Position numbers and translations under genes: made by a program. Below the pieces are notes generated by a model, which searched no databases, had not been told where the DNA came from, and worked only from the letters and a program-made list of their open reading frames with translations. Below, in pieces: positions 33,427-42,676 of a DNA stretch of 64,000 nucleotides. The stretch is from contig JAFRTK010000070.1 in the NCBI GenBank assembly GCA_017427165.1, positions 1 through 64,000 of the forward strand. Direction: 5' to 3'. This stretch comes from Clostridia bacterium (lineage in GTDB: Bacteria; Bacillota; Clostridia; Christensenellales; Aristaeellaceae). Every line of letters starts with the position of its first letter. Position 1 is the first letter of the stretch.

Positions 33427-34656
33427 TCAGGTTCCGCCGGTTCCTTCCCGGGCCGCTGTCCCGTTCCTTTTTTCCCCGAAGGCCTTCCAGGCGATCTCAA
33501 ACACCTTCCGGGTCAGGTGGGCCACCCGGTTGTCCATCATGTTATGGCAGCCGTTGCTGCACAGGACAAAAACAAAGCGGGTTTCCGGATCATAGTAAAC
33601 GCTGCAGAGTATCCCGTCGCTCAGGCCCTGGTGGCCGTAAAAGGTTTTTCCTTTCACGAGCGTCGATTCATGGTGAACGCACAGCCCGTAAGGCGTCCGG
33701 GCGGTGATTCCGCCCTTTCCGCACTGCTCGTCCATCATCCCGCGCACCGTTTCCGGCTGCAGCAGCTGTTTTCCCCCGGTTTTCCCCTCGTTGCAGAGCA
33801 TCATGCCGATCCGGCACAGGTCCGCCGGCCGCATCCACAGGCTTCCGACCGTAATCCGGTAGTGCCGGTCCGGATCAGGTTCCTCATCCCAGGGTTTTCC
33901 GGTGCTTTTTGCCCTGGAATCCGCCAGCGATCCATCCGTGTTGTACAGGTACGGGATATTTTCCGGATCGGGCAGCAGCCCGGCCGAATAGGCGGCGGTG
34001 ATCCCCAGCGGCTCGAACACATTTTCCCCCACATCCTGGTCAATATTCATTCCCGTCACGCACTCGATAAGCGATCCGATAATCCCCGCGCCGAAGTTGG
34101 AATACCGGTACACGGATCCGGGAGTCTCGTTGTACCAGTTGTTTTTCCTCACCTTATCCGCGGAGATCAGGGACCGGAGCGTATTGCTTTCCCGCGAATA
34201 TCCTCCGTGCGGATCCAGAGAGGATGTATGCGTCATCAGCATCCGGAGCGTTACCGGCGTTTTGCGCTGGTACGGATTCCGCACCGGATAGCCCAGGATT
34301 TCCGAAATATCCTGGTCCAGCGCCAGCTGTCCCTGCTCCACCAGCTGCATCACCCGGACCGCTGTCACCATCTTGGTTACGGAAGCCAGCCGGAAGTAGG
34401 TGTCTTCAGTCACCGGCTCGCCGGTTTTTGCGACGGCGGAACCGTAGTAATGCTCATAGACGATTTCCCCGTCCCGGGCAACCACCACCGCGGCCCCGAC
34501 TGTTTTGTGGCTCCGGAATGCCCGGTTGATCCGGCTGCTGACGTCGTCTGTTCCATCCGCCGCTGCCGGTTTTCCCGGAAGCATCACCAGCAACAGCCCG
34601 ACCGCCAGGAGCCGCCGGCCCGTTTTCCCCCTGTTCCCGTGTCCCTTCCCGAGCAT
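33427..34656 (-). CDS. Secreted serine hydrolase (class C beta-lactamase family)
   Basis: 409 residues. Signal peptide: GKTGRR followed by LLAVGLLLVMLPGKPAAADG. Catalytic motifs: S-x-x-K as LASVTKMV, Y-x-N as YRYSNFGAG, and an H-x-G-type third motif in FYGHQGLSDG. The family covers DD-peptidases, esterases and penicillin-binding-protein-like enzymes of the cell wall; true beta-lactamase activity is uncertain. Probably acts outside the membrane. GGCGGGATACGG precedes the start. Single gene; no regulator nearby. Confidence 0.9.
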   Translation of the reverse strand: MLGKGHGNRGKTGRRLLAVGLLLVMLPGKPAAADGTDDVSSRINRAFRSHKTVGAAVVVARDGEIVYEHYYGSAVAKTGEPVTEDTYFRLASVTKMVTAVRVMQLVEQGQLALDQDISEILGYPVRNPYQRKTPVTLRMLMTHTSSLDPHGGYSRESNTLRSLISADKVRKNNWYNETPGSVYRYSNFGAGIIGSLIECVTGMNIDQDVGENVFEPLGITAAYSAGLLPDPENIPYLYNTDGSLADSRAKSTGKPWDEEPDPDRHYRITVGSLWMRPADLCRIGMMLCNEGKTGGKQLLQPETVRGMMDEQCGKGGITARTPYGLCVHHESTLVKGKTFYGHQGLSDGILCSVYYDPETRFVFVLCSNGCHNMMDNRVAHLTRKVFEIAWKAFGEKRNGTAAREGTGGT

Positions 34657-34916
34657 CCGTATCCCGCCTTTTTCCGCATTGTCTATCCATTAGACTGAAA
34701 AACGCGGCAGAATTACACGCCGGGATGAAAAAAATTTTCCGGAAAAGGGACAAAAAAGCGTTTTCAGGCGTCTATATATATGGAGTATACCGACGGCAGG
34801 CAAAATACCTGCCGCTAATTTGCGCATCCGGCCCTGTTCTGCCCCGCCGGAAACGGATATCCTATCCGTAAACCGGGCGGCATTCCCGGAAAAACCGAAC
34901 TGTGTGAGGACAAACC

Positions 34917-35774
34917 ATGAGTGAAACCAACCCGAGACAATCCCTGGACTTCGGATACAACCGCTTCGCGGATCTTTACTATTACCTGCTGGCCCATGTG
35001 CCGCTGGACAACGCGGCCGACGTATACGACCCGGAATTCACGGCGGAGATGGCCGGAAGCCTGGGAATCCATCCGCTGATTCCCCAGCGGGTTACGGATT
35101 ACTACCGCAGTCATTTCGACCGTGTGGCAATCTCCTGCTTCATCCCCCTGATCACAGACAACACCCGGCACTGCCGGGAAGCCCTGGCCGCCTGCGGCCG
35201 GCTGACGGACGAGGATATGGAATCCTTTGTGAACCCGATGATGGAGGTCTGCGAACGGGTAGCCGATCCCTTTTACGCCTGGTGGGAGGAGACCCACCGG
35301 GAAGCAGCGCAGCGGAAGCAGAAGGTATATGACTGTTTCAATACCCTGGCAGGGAAATTCCGTCCCTTCCTGGAACACCTGGGAAGCGGGCAGAAAATCC
35401 AGTTCTCCTACACCCTGCGCCGGAACGGCCGCGCTTTCCGGCAGCCGGGCGGCGTAACCGTTTACCTGCAATTCCCGGAAGAGGATAAGGAGATCGCCGG
35501 CTGCTTCCTGCAGTTCCTGCACGAGTGCACCCATGGCGTGACCGATCCGCTGCTGGACCGGATGATCCTCATGGAGGACGGCTCCCATGACCTGAGCGAG
35601 TACCAGGTGCTCGCCTTCGATGATTACCTGGTCCGGAACCTGTACCCGGAGCTGCTGGACGTGTACCGGAAGTGGATCGGTGAAGACCTGCTCAGCGAGT
35701 CCTTCCGGGTGCTGGGGGATGAGGGATCGGCCCGCCTGGAGAAGCTGGCCGGAGAAATGTCCCGGATTTCTTAA
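34917..35774 (+). CDS. Putative zinc-metallopeptidase-like protein (HECTH motif), unknown function
   Basis: 285 residues, no signal peptide or membrane helix. FLQFLHECTHGVTD contains HECTH, a match to the zinc-binding HExxH motif placed on a helix; a later SEYQVLAFDDYLV could supply a third ligand (Glu). The rest is helical with many aromatic residues (RFADLYYYLLAHV, FYAWWEETH). No named family recognised. GAGGA lies 9 nt before ATG 34917. Upstream is a small hairpin GGCAGGCAAAATACCTGCC (about 34793-34811). A zinc-ribbon protein follows 57 nt downstream, possibly co-transcribed. Peptidase activity is inference from one motif. Confidence 0.6.
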   Translation: MSETNPRQSLDFGYNRFADLYYYLLAHVPLDNAADVYDPEFTAEMAGSLGIHPLIPQRVTDYYRSHFDRVAISCFIPLITDNTRHCREALAACGRLTDEDMESFVNPMMEVCERVADPFYAWWEETHREAAQRKQKVYDCFNTLAGKFRPFLEHLGSGQKIQFSYTLRRNGRAFRQPGGVTVYLQFPEEDKEIAGCFLQFLHECTHGVTDPLLDRMILMEDGSHDLSEYQVLAFDDYLVRNLYPELLDVYRKWIGEDLLSESFRVLGDEGSARLEKLAGEMSRIS

Positions 35775-35831
35775 CCCGCTTCCGGCCGGCGGCGGCGGTC
35801 AGCCTGTATATCAAAAAGGGAGGATTTTGAT

Positions 35832-36338
35832 ATGGAGCGTATATGTACGAGATGCAAACGGATCATTGAAACCGAACAGTGTCCCAGCTGCGGGGGAACC
35901 GAAACCCGGTTTCCCGAAAGCACGGATGAGTGCCTGATCGTCGTGCTGGCCAATTACCAATCCTCGGTTTTCGCGGAAGCGCTGCGGTACCGGGAAATTC
36001 CCTTCCGGATGGTGACCTCCGTCGGCAAAACCACCATGTTCCGCGAGTTCTATGTGCCCTACGGCCGGATCGACGACGCCTTCGATGAGCTGGAGAAACT
36101 GTGTGAGGGCCGCCTCCTCGCGTCTGAGGAGGCCCAGGTGTTTACCGATGAGGAGCTGGACCGGATGGATATCTCCCAGCTGGAAGGCATGGACGCGGAA
36201 AGCCTGAAGGCCTTCATGGGCCGGATCCGCAACACCATGAAAGCGATCAAATGCCAGGAGGCGCTGTGGAAGGACCGGAGCAACCTGCTCTTCGAGATGA
36301 AGGAAGAAGCGGAACTCCGGCTGGAGGATCTTTCATAA
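35832..36338 (+). CDS. Zinc-ribbon protein with DUF2007-like domain
   Basis: 168 residues. Zinc ribbon CTRCKRIIETEQCPSCGG at residues 5-22 (CxxC...CxxC), then a ferredoxin-like segment LIVVLANYQSSVFAEALRYR ... IPFRMV resembling DUF2007-type 'putative signal-transducing' domains, and a helical C-terminus (DRSNLLFEMKEEAELRLEDL). Cytoplasmic. GGGAGGATTTTGAT precedes ATG 35832. Downstream of the HECTH protein; a bidirectional terminator follows. Molecular role unknown. Confidence 0.65.
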   Translation: MERICTRCKRIIETEQCPSCGGTETRFPESTDECLIVVLANYQSSVFAEALRYREIPFRMVTSVGKTTMFREFYVPYGRIDDAFDELEKLCEGRLLASEEAQVFTDEELDRMDISQLEGMDAESLKAFMGRIRNTMKAIKCQEALWKDRSNLLFEMKEEAELRLEDLS

Positions 36339-36362
36339 TTTCGTATCCGGCAGGATCATATC

Positions 36363-36395
36363 AACGGCCGGGAGGGTCTGTCCCTCCCGGCCGTT
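36363..36395. terminator. Bidirectional terminator between convergent genes
   Basis: 14-bp perfect stem AACGGCCGGGAGGG / CCCTCCCGGCCGTT with TCTGT loop; same hairpin type as at 30505-30532. Confidence 0.8.
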
Positions 36396-36406
36396 TGCTG
36401 TTCTCC

Positions 36407-36916
36407 TTATTTTTCAGGCTCATCAAAATGCTCCAGCCGGCGGATCTTGTCCGCCTGCTCCAGGATTTTCTCCTTCCAGTCATCGTCCTGGGCGTTCAGC
36501 TGGTAGGCCCTGAAGCCGTACTGGCCCGCCGCCGTGCAGATCACGGCCTCATCATCGATGTGCAGGGAGATCCGGTACCGGTTCGGCAGTTTCTGGGGCA
36601 GCACCGTTTTGTTGTCCCGCTGCACCTCCTTCAGGTGGCGGTCCCCGTTGACAATCCCGTCCAGGCGCACGCCGTAGCAGCGGAACAGCCGCCGGATATA
36701 GCTTTCCGACCGGAAGGAGGAGGTGTAGATCCACACCTCATATCCCTGGATCTGGAGTTCCCGGATCAGCTCCGGGGTGCCCAGGCGCAGCCGCTCGGGA
36801 AACAGGTTCCGCAGCGGGAAAGGAAGGGCAGGCTCGGTTTTGTGCGTCTCCGGGGAGACGAACAGCACCTCATCCAGATCAAAGGATACCCGCATCCTGC
36901 GTTCCTGCGCGCTCAT
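36407..36916 (-). CDS. HAD-family hydrolase, small
   Basis: 169 residues. HAD motif I RVSFDLDEVLFVSPE with the D-x-D nucleophile pair, motif II in VWIYTSSFRSESYIR, motif III lysine region in KEVQRDNKTVLPQKL and motif IV ISLHIDDEAV. The small size implies no large cap, like polynucleotide or protein phosphatases of the FCP/NIF type or nucleotidases. ATG 36916 has GAAGAGATGGGG upstream; ATG 36895 is a possible alternative. Substrate unknown. 122 nt past the EamA transporter gene. Confidence 0.8.
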   Translation of the reverse strand: MSAQERRMRVSFDLDEVLFVSPETHKTEPALPFPLRNLFPERLRLGTPELIRELQIQGYEVWIYTSSFRSESYIRRLFRCYGVRLDGIVNGDRHLKEVQRDNKTVLPQKLPNRYRISLHIDDEAVICTAAGQYGFRAYQLNAQDDDWKEKILEQADKIRRLEHFDEPEK

Positions 36917-37038
36917 CTTTTCCCCATCTCTTCAGGCCAGCCGCCGGCGGCATTCCCCCTGGGGAAGCCCGGGCTGTGCGTTTTTTGTTTCTTTGCCGCT
37001 GCCTTATTACTTTGACAGCGGGCTGTTCAATTCCTTTT

Positions 37039-37893
37039 TCATGTCGGTTCCGCGCCGGCCGGTTTCCTTTTGGTCAGGCACACATTGTACGTCAGGATGG
37101 AGCAGACCACGATCACCGATCCGATAATGGACAGGGTGGACACCCGTTCCCCGTAGAACGCCGCCACCAGCAGCGGGTTCATGATCGGCTCCAGGCCGGT
37201 GAGCAGGCTGGCCGTCACGGCCGGGGTGTTTTTGATTCCGATGGAGAACAGGATATATGCCCCGCCCACCTGGACTGCGCCCAGGGCGGTCACCGCCGCC
37301 ATGACCGGCAGGGAGAAATCCGTTTCCCCAAAGCACAGGGGCGTAAAGATGATTCCCGCCGCCAGCTGGCCCAGGAAGCAGGAGGAGATTGCGTCCGCGT
37401 CCTTCCCGGTGTTCATCATGAACACGCCGGCATAGCAGATGCCGGACAGCACCGCGATGATATTTCCTGCCAGGTTCCCGGCCCGGATCCCGTCCACGAA
37501 GAACAGCACCACGCCCAGCAGAACCAGGAAGCAGATCACCACGTCCAGCCTTCCCGGCTTCTGGCGGTAGATCACCGCCATGAACAGGATCACGAACACC
37601 GGGGCGGTAAACTGGAGCACAATCGTGTTCGCCGCGGTGGTCATCTTGTTCGCCAGCGCGAACAGCGTCGTCACGCCGATCATCGACAGCGCGCCGATGA
37701 ACACCCTTCGGCTGAACACCAGCCGGTGACGGGTTGCCAGCAGGTAAATCCCGATCACCGCCGCGCCGATCAGGTTCCGCGCGCCGTTGATGGCCAGCGG
37801 CGACCAGGGAACCAGCTTGATAAACAGCCCGCCGGTGCTGAAGCACATGGATGCCAGGAAAACGCACAGCACCGACCTGTTCCGAACCGTCAT
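37039..37893 (-). CDS. EamA/DMT-family transporter
   Basis: 284 residues from ATG 37893, with GGAGGGTG upstream (the open frame continues far upstream into the beta-glucuronidase gene but is not coding there). Ten predicted membrane helices in two EamA repeats; first FLASMCFSTGGLFIKLV, last IIGSVIVVCSILTYNVC. GLEPIMNPLLVAAFYGE is the conserved helix-loop of the second repeat. Exporter/importer of small metabolites in the inner membrane; substrate unknown. Probably monocistronic, next to a HAD gene in the same direction. Confidence 0.92.
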   Translation of the reverse strand: MTVRNRSVLCVFLASMCFSTGGLFIKLVPWSPLAINGARNLIGAAVIGIYLLATRHRLVFSRRVFIGALSMIGVTTLFALANKMTTAANTIVLQFTAPVFVILFMAVIYRQKPGRLDVVICFLVLLGVVLFFVDGIRAGNLAGNIIAVLSGICYAGVFMMNTGKDADAISSCFLGQLAAGIIFTPLCFGETDFSLPVMAAVTALGAVQVGGAYILFSIGIKNTPAVTASLLTGLEPIMNPLLVAAFYGERVSTLSIIGSVIVVCSILTYNVCLTKRKPAGAEPT

Positions 37894-37940
37894 TTCATCA
37901 CCCTCCGCAATTGCCCCTACAGTACCACAATCCCGGCCAA

Positions 37941-37980
37941 AAGAGAAGCCCTCCGCCGCTTCTTGCGGCGAAGGGTTTTT
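37941..37980 (-). terminator. Terminator downstream of the glucuronide locus
   Basis: Stem CCCTCCGCCGC (37949-37959) / GCGGCGAAGGG (37965-37975) with one mismatch; minus-strand read-out continues CTTCTCTTTT, plus-strand read-out TTTTT. It ends the glucuronide operon 25 nt past its last gene. Confidence 0.75.
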
Positions 37981-38005
37981 GGGGGTTGTATCCATAACCG
38001 GGGAA

Positions 38006-39754
38006 TCAGTCCGCCTGCATTTTTCCCCATCTTTCCCGGAGCCAGTGGGCCGCCATTTTCGGCCGGCGGTCCCGGGTGAACAGGCCCTTCCGGTTCCCGC
38101 CCACGCGCATGGGGCCCTGGCAGGTGGAGAAGTCCGCAAAGTTCCACGGCATCTCGCCGACCACGAAATCCCGCTCGTCCAGGCATTCGCTGACCATCTC
38201 GTAGAAGGCGACCTGGAATTCCTCGGTGAACATCTCCGCCACCGCGCCGTGCAGGCCGGCAATCGTGTCCGCGCCGTACTCGGAGAGGATCAGCGGCTTG
38301 TGCTGGTTTTCCCACCAGTCCAGCTCCATCCGGAAGGCATACTTTGCCGCCTCCAGGTCGCCGGACAGGTTGTACCAGCCGTAATACCGGTTGATCAGCA
38401 CCACATCCATGGAGCGGATCACCTTTTCCACCCCGTACTTGTTCTGGCAGCCCACCACCGTCACCGGGCGGTCCTGCGGGTCCAGCCGGTGGGCGGCCTC
38501 GTACAGCGGATGCCAGTATGCATACGCCGCGTCGGGCATGGTGTCCGTATCCGGCTCGTTGCCCAGGCTCCACATCACCACGCAGGGATGGTTCTTGTCC
38601 CGCGCGATCATATCCGCCAGCACCTGCATATGGTAATCTGCCAGGTTCCAGCCGTACGGTTCCTCCGCCCACATGCCCACCGCCGGGGTTTCATCGACGA
38701 TCACGATGCCCTCGCGGTCGCACAGCCGGTACATCTCCTCGGCATACGGGTAGTGGCTGGTGCGGAAGCAGTTCGCGTTCATCCAGTGGTAAAGGTTGAT
38801 ATCCGTCACGTTCAGGCAGTTGTCCATCCCGCGTCCATGGAACGGGCTGTCCTCGTGCTTGCAGGGGCCGTGGAAGCGGAACGGCTTTCCGTTCACCAGG
38901 AAGCGGGTGCCTTCCACCTTCACCTCCCGGATGCCGAAGGGCTGCTCATACACGTCCTCCCCGAAGGTCACCCGGGCGGTATACAGGTACGGCGTGCCCG
39001 GCCAGGGCTCCCACAGGTGCGGCTCGGCCACACGCAGGCTGCCTTCCCGGCCCTTGCCGGCGGAAACGGCCTTTCCGTCCGCGTCCAGGATTTCCACCCG
39101 GACCTCCCCGCCGGTTCCTTCGGTTTCCACGCTCCAGCGCACGGTGCCGTCCATGGAGGGCACCAGCGTGATGTCCCGGATAAACTCCCGGGGCGTCGCG
39201 ATCATCCGCACGGGCCGCTGCAGTCCGGTATAGTTGAAAAAGTCAAACGCCGGGCGGTTGACCCCGCGCTCCTGCTGGAACTTCTTTCCGGCCTCCACCG
39301 CCTCAATTCCCGGGTTGTCGGATCCGAGGAAGGAAACCCCGCCCTCCGTGCCGATGGGCAGCGTGGTGTGGTTGATCCGGTTGTCCGTTTCCACGGTCAG
39401 CTCCGCCGTCTGTCCCGGCTCCAGGTGCCCGTCCAGCTCCACCTCAAAGGGCAGGAAGCCGCCCCGGTGGAAGGCGATCTCCTTCCCGTCCAGCAGGATC
39501 CGGGCATTGTGCGCCGCCGCGTCAAAGCGCAGGCAAACGCGCATTCCCTTCCACGCTTTGGGGATGGTGATTTTCCGCCGGTATTCCGTGATGCCCACAT
39601 GGTTCCGGAACCGCGGGTCCGGGCTCTGGTCATTGTACGAGGCCGGCACCGCGATGGGCTGCCATTTTTCGTCCCCCGGGAACCGGAAATCCCAGACCCC
39701 GCCGAGATCCAGCGCCATCCGGGCTTCATTCACCTGCGGATACAGTGTGCTCAT
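38006..39754 (-). CDS. uidA: GH2 beta-glucuronidase
   Basis: 582 residues from ATG 39754 (GGAG upstream; open frame to 39787 not preferred). Removes terminal beta-linked glucuronate. N-terminal sugar-binding domain (YPQVNEARMALDLGGVWDF), barrel motifs NCFRTSHYPYAEEMYRLCDR, WSLGNEPDTD (acid/base Glu), LILSEYGADTIAG (nucleophile Glu) and the glucuronidase-specific N-x-K motif in GGNRKGLFTRDRRPK. No signal peptide; cytoplasmic. Last gene of the glucuronide operon, 24 nt after GH88. Loop 1 region appears short (FHGRGMDN..), so small glucuronide rather than a drug-type loop; this is inference. Confidence 0.95.
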   Translation of the reverse strand: MSTLYPQVNEARMALDLGGVWDFRFPGDEKWQPIAVPASYNDQSPDPRFRNHVGITEYRRKITIPKAWKGMRVCLRFDAAAHNARILLDGKEIAFHRGGFLPFEVELDGHLEPGQTAELTVETDNRINHTTLPIGTEGGVSFLGSDNPGIEAVEAGKKFQQERGVNRPAFDFFNYTGLQRPVRMIATPREFIRDITLVPSMDGTVRWSVETEGTGGEVRVEILDADGKAVSAGKGREGSLRVAEPHLWEPWPGTPYLYTARVTFGEDVYEQPFGIREVKVEGTRFLVNGKPFRFHGPCKHEDSPFHGRGMDNCLNVTDINLYHWMNANCFRTSHYPYAEEMYRLCDREGIVIVDETPAVGMWAEEPYGWNLADYHMQVLADMIARDKNHPCVVMWSLGNEPDTDTMPDAAYAYWHPLYEAAHRLDPQDRPVTVVGCQNKYGVEKVIRSMDVVLINRYYGWYNLSGDLEAAKYAFRMELDWWENQHKPLILSEYGADTIAGLHGAVAEMFTEEFQVAFYEMVSECLDERDFVVGEMPWNFADFSTCQGPMRVGGNRKGLFTRDRRPKMAAHWLRERWGKMQAD

Positions 39755-39777
39755 AACCGTTTCTCCTTTTCCCTGTC

Positions 39778-40887
39778 TCAGCTCCACAGCTGCGGGTCTT
39801 TGCCGCAGAGCTTCATCAGCGCTTCCACGAGGAAATAATCCCCGTAGGTGATGTTCGTGTGGCGGCCGGCCCCGTCATCATGGTAGCTGGCCGTGCACTT
39901 CGTCAGGATGCCGCAGCGGTCTCCGCCCCAGTCGGCGCAGTGCTCCAGCAGCCCGTCCACAAGCTTCTCAGCATGATGTTTCCATGCTTCATCCCCGGTC
40001 AGCTCCGCCAGCTCCTGCATGCCGCAGGCCGCGATGGCGCCGGCGATATTGTCAATGCGCTCCTCACCCTCCGGCTGGCAGAAGTCGCAGTCCGTCAGCC
40101 CGTCCTCCCGGATATGGGCGGCAAAGTTCGCGGCAATCCGCTTCGATGCCTCCAGGTATTCCGGGTTCCGCATATGGCGGTACGCCAGTGCGAAGCCGTA
40201 CAGGCCCCAGGCCTGCCCGCGGCTCCACTGCGTGCCCAGAGCGTATCCCTGGCCCGGATGTTCCCGCACGCGCTTCCCGGTCTCCGGGTCCAGCTCGATG
40301 ATATGGCTCACCGAACCGTCCGCCCGCAGGAACTCCCGCAGGGTGGTGTCCGCGTGGATCTTCGCCGTGTTCCGGAACCGCGGGTCCCCGGTGTCCCGGC
40401 TGGCGCGGTACAGGATCGACAGGTTCATCATGCAGTCAATGATCGCGAACCCGACCCGGTCCGGCTCATTCCAGGCCCGGATAAACCCGGCCGGGTTGAA
40501 GCGGCCCATCAGCAGAGAGGCCGCGTGCAGCGTGTCGGTTTCCGCCTGTTCGTCCCCGGTCAGCTTCGCGTCTGCCCCGCAGGACAGCAGGTACATAAAG
40601 CCCACGTCGTGGTTCAGCTTCCGGAAGGTGCGGAATTCCGCGGTCAGCATCGCTTCCGCGCGCCGCGCCTCCTGCCGGAAAAACTCATCCCCGGTCAGCA
40701 CAAAAAACTGCCACATCAGGCCCGGCCAGAATCCACCGGTCCACCAGCTGTTGCCGTCATAGGGGCTTTCCACCCATTTCCCGTTCACGCTCTGGTACGG
40801 GATAATCCCGGCTTCCGCCGCGGCTGCCGCGGTCTTCCGGAATTTCAGGGCAATCCGGTTCAGCGCTTCCTCATAATTCAGCGGCAA
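39778..40887 (-). CDS. GH88 unsaturated glucuronyl hydrolase
   Basis: 369 residues. Starts at TTG 40887 with GGAGGTGCAGGAAC directly upstream, overlapping the previous gene's end by 17 nt, a coupled arrangement. Hydrates the 4,5-unsaturated uronate that polysaccharide lyases leave at oligosaccharide ends, releasing keto-uronate. Family features: SWWTGGFWPGLMW, NHDVGFMYLLSCG (catalytic Asp), VGFAIIDCMMNLSILY (second Asp) and TQWSRGQAWGLYGFALAY. Cytoplasmic (alpha/alpha)6 barrel. Its presence implies lyase-derived substrate, matching the heparinase II/III-like gene upstream. Confidence 0.94.
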   Translation of the reverse strand: MPLNYEEALNRIALKFRKTAAAAAEAGIIPYQSVNGKWVESPYDGNSWWTGGFWPGLMWQFFVLTGDEFFRQEARRAEAMLTAEFRTFRKLNHDVGFMYLLSCGADAKLTGDEQAETDTLHAASLLMGRFNPAGFIRAWNEPDRVGFAIIDCMMNLSILYRASRDTGDPRFRNTAKIHADTTLREFLRADGSVSHIIELDPETGKRVREHPGQGYALGTQWSRGQAWGLYGFALAYRHMRNPEYLEASKRIAANFAAHIREDGLTDCDFCQPEGEERIDNIAGAIAACGMQELAELTGDEAWKHHAEKLVDGLLEHCADWGGDRCGILTKCTASYHDDGAGRHTNITYGDYFLVEALMKLCGKDPQLWS

Positions 40888-42673
40888 GTTCCTGCACCTC
40901 CTCCGGAATCCGATCCGGCATTTGATTCCCGGCGTCCGTAAACACCGCGCACCGCAGCGTGTGTTCCCCCGGCTCCAGGCGGCCGTACAGCATCGGCAGC
41001 ACGCACCGCGGCTCCATCAGGTTGGTGTTCGGCTCGGTGCTGATCACCTCGCTGCCGGTATATCCTTCCAGCCCGCAGATCACGCTGGTTCCCTTTTCCC
41101 CGTATGCCGCGGCATAGCGGCCGTCCGCTTCCGTTTCCGTGCGGATCCGGTCGCAGGGCCTTTTCCCCGCCCAGTCCTTCGGCACGGCGAACGCGCCTTC
41201 CGCTGTCTCCAGGGCGATCTCCGTCCGGATCACGTGCTTCCGCACATGCCACATGCCCAGCGGCGCGATCACCGTGTCGATCATCACCCCGTTCACGGGC
41301 GACCAGGTGAAGGTGATCCGGTCCTTCGTCAGTTCATACTTTTCGCATCCGCTCCGCACATGCCACAGGTCCCGGCCCTCCGCCTTCACCGCCAGCATGG
41401 AATCGTAGGCGCCGCGGTTCAGCGCGGATTCCTCCTTCGCCACGGAGAAGGCAAACTGCGTGGAGTACGCGAACTTTTCGTATTTCTCATCCCCGTGCAT
41501 ATGCTCCCGGGCGTGGTTGCCGGCCGTATAGGCCACCACCTGCCGGTTTTCCCGGTCGCGGGTCAGCAGCAGCCGCACCTGCGGATCCGGAAAGCTTTCC
41601 GGCGGGAACACCTCTTCCTCTTCCGCCTGCCAGAAGGGATGGTTCTCCGGCAGGGCCAGGATCCAGAAGGTCTTCATCGCCCAGTAAGGGGACCCCTGCG
41701 CGTTGTAGCCCTCCGCGGCACACAGGTTCGGGTATCCGTAGCCAACGGTCAGGCAGCCGGCGGGATCAAAGATCGGCCGTTTCAGCCAGAACCGCAGGTT
41801 CTGCAGCAGCAGGTGCTTCACCTGTCCCAGGACCAGGCTGCCGCACTCAATGCCCGCGAACGCCGCCGCGGACCAGAAGGAGCCCTGGCAGAAGCGGTAG
41901 GTCAGGCTGCGGCCGTAGGGCAGTCCCCGGCCCTCCCGGTCAAACCAGCAGGCAAACCGCGGAGCGATCAGCGCCGCGCGCTCCCGGATCCGGGCGCACC
42001 GCTTCGGGTCGTCGTCCGCCATCAGCACGGCGTACAGCAGGCTGTAGAAATGGAATCCCCACAGCGTGTAATAGTCCCGCTGCGTCGGATAGTCAAAATA
42101 CCAGCCGTCAGCGGTATAGTGGCTCTCCATCATGTCCATGTCTTCCTTCAGCCGGGCTTCGTCCACCGGCATCCCGTTCTTCAGGAAGCCGATGTTCACC
42201 AGGATCCGGAAAAACCGCCAGTTGTTCTTCGGCATGTCATAGCGGTTGATCTGGTTCAGCCAGTTGTACAGGTTCCGCCTCTGCTGATCATCCAGCGGCT
42301 TCCAGAAGTAATCCGGCGCGAAGCTCAGCCCGCAGCCGATCACCGCCATCTCGACCATCCGCTGGTCATAGTCGCCGATTTCGCCCCAGTACTCCGCGTC
42401 GTCTGGGTCCGTTCCGTGGATCAGCCCCTCCTGCCACAGCGGCCAGAGCTCTTCCGCCTCCGGGCACTTTCCTGCCAGCATGGGCACCAGCGCCCACAGC
42501 GCGCGGCTCCAGCATTCCATGCCGGAAATGTCTTCTCCGTAATGGGCGGATCCGTTCCCCACATAGATGCGCGCCTTCCCCGGCGTCATGCATCCGGTCA
42601 GCGGCCGCAGGATTTTCATCGCGGCCTCCGCCAGGTCCTGCCGTGTGCGCAGGAATCCCTGTTCTTCCCTCAT
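40871..42673 (-). CDS. DUF2264 / GH154-type uronide hydrolase
   Basis: 600 residues. DUF2264 signature MTPGKARIYVGNGSAHYGED and YWGEIGDYDQRMVEMAVIGC, DMPKNNWRFFRILVNIGFLK, LPYGRSLTYRFCQGSFWSAA, an (alpha/alpha)6 barrel followed by a beta-sandwich. Characterised members (GH154) are beta-glucuronidases acting on plant or host polysaccharides, so a role on glucuronidated oligosaccharides fits this locus. No signal peptide. ATG 42673, 4 nt after the preceding gene's stop, GGAGGCATAAG upstream. The GH88 gene overlaps its 3' end. Precise linkage unknown. Confidence 0.85.
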   Translation of the reverse strand: MREEQGFLRTRQDLAEAAMKILRPLTGCMTPGKARIYVGNGSAHYGEDISGMECWSRALWALVPMLAGKCPEAEELWPLWQEGLIHGTDPDDAEYWGEIGDYDQRMVEMAVIGCGLSFAPDYFWKPLDDQQRRNLYNWLNQINRYDMPKNNWRFFRILVNIGFLKNGMPVDEARLKEDMDMMESHYTADGWYFDYPTQRDYYTLWGFHFYSLLYAVLMADDDPKRCARIRERAALIAPRFACWFDREGRGLPYGRSLTYRFCQGSFWSAAAFAGIECGSLVLGQVKHLLLQNLRFWLKRPIFDPAGCLTVGYGYPNLCAAEGYNAQGSPYWAMKTFWILALPENHPFWQAEEEEVFPPESFPDPQVRLLLTRDRENRQVVAYTAGNHAREHMHGDEKYEKFAYSTQFAFSVAKEESALNRGAYDSMLAVKAEGRDLWHVRSGCEKYELTKDRITFTWSPVNGVMIDTVIAPLGMWHVRKHVIRTEIALETAEGAFAVPKDWAGKRPCDRIRTETEADGRYAAAYGEKGTSVICGLEGYTGSEVISTEPNTNLMEPRCVLPMLYGRLEPGEHTLRCAVFTDAGNQMPDRIPEEVQELAAEL

Positions 42674-42676
42674 TTC

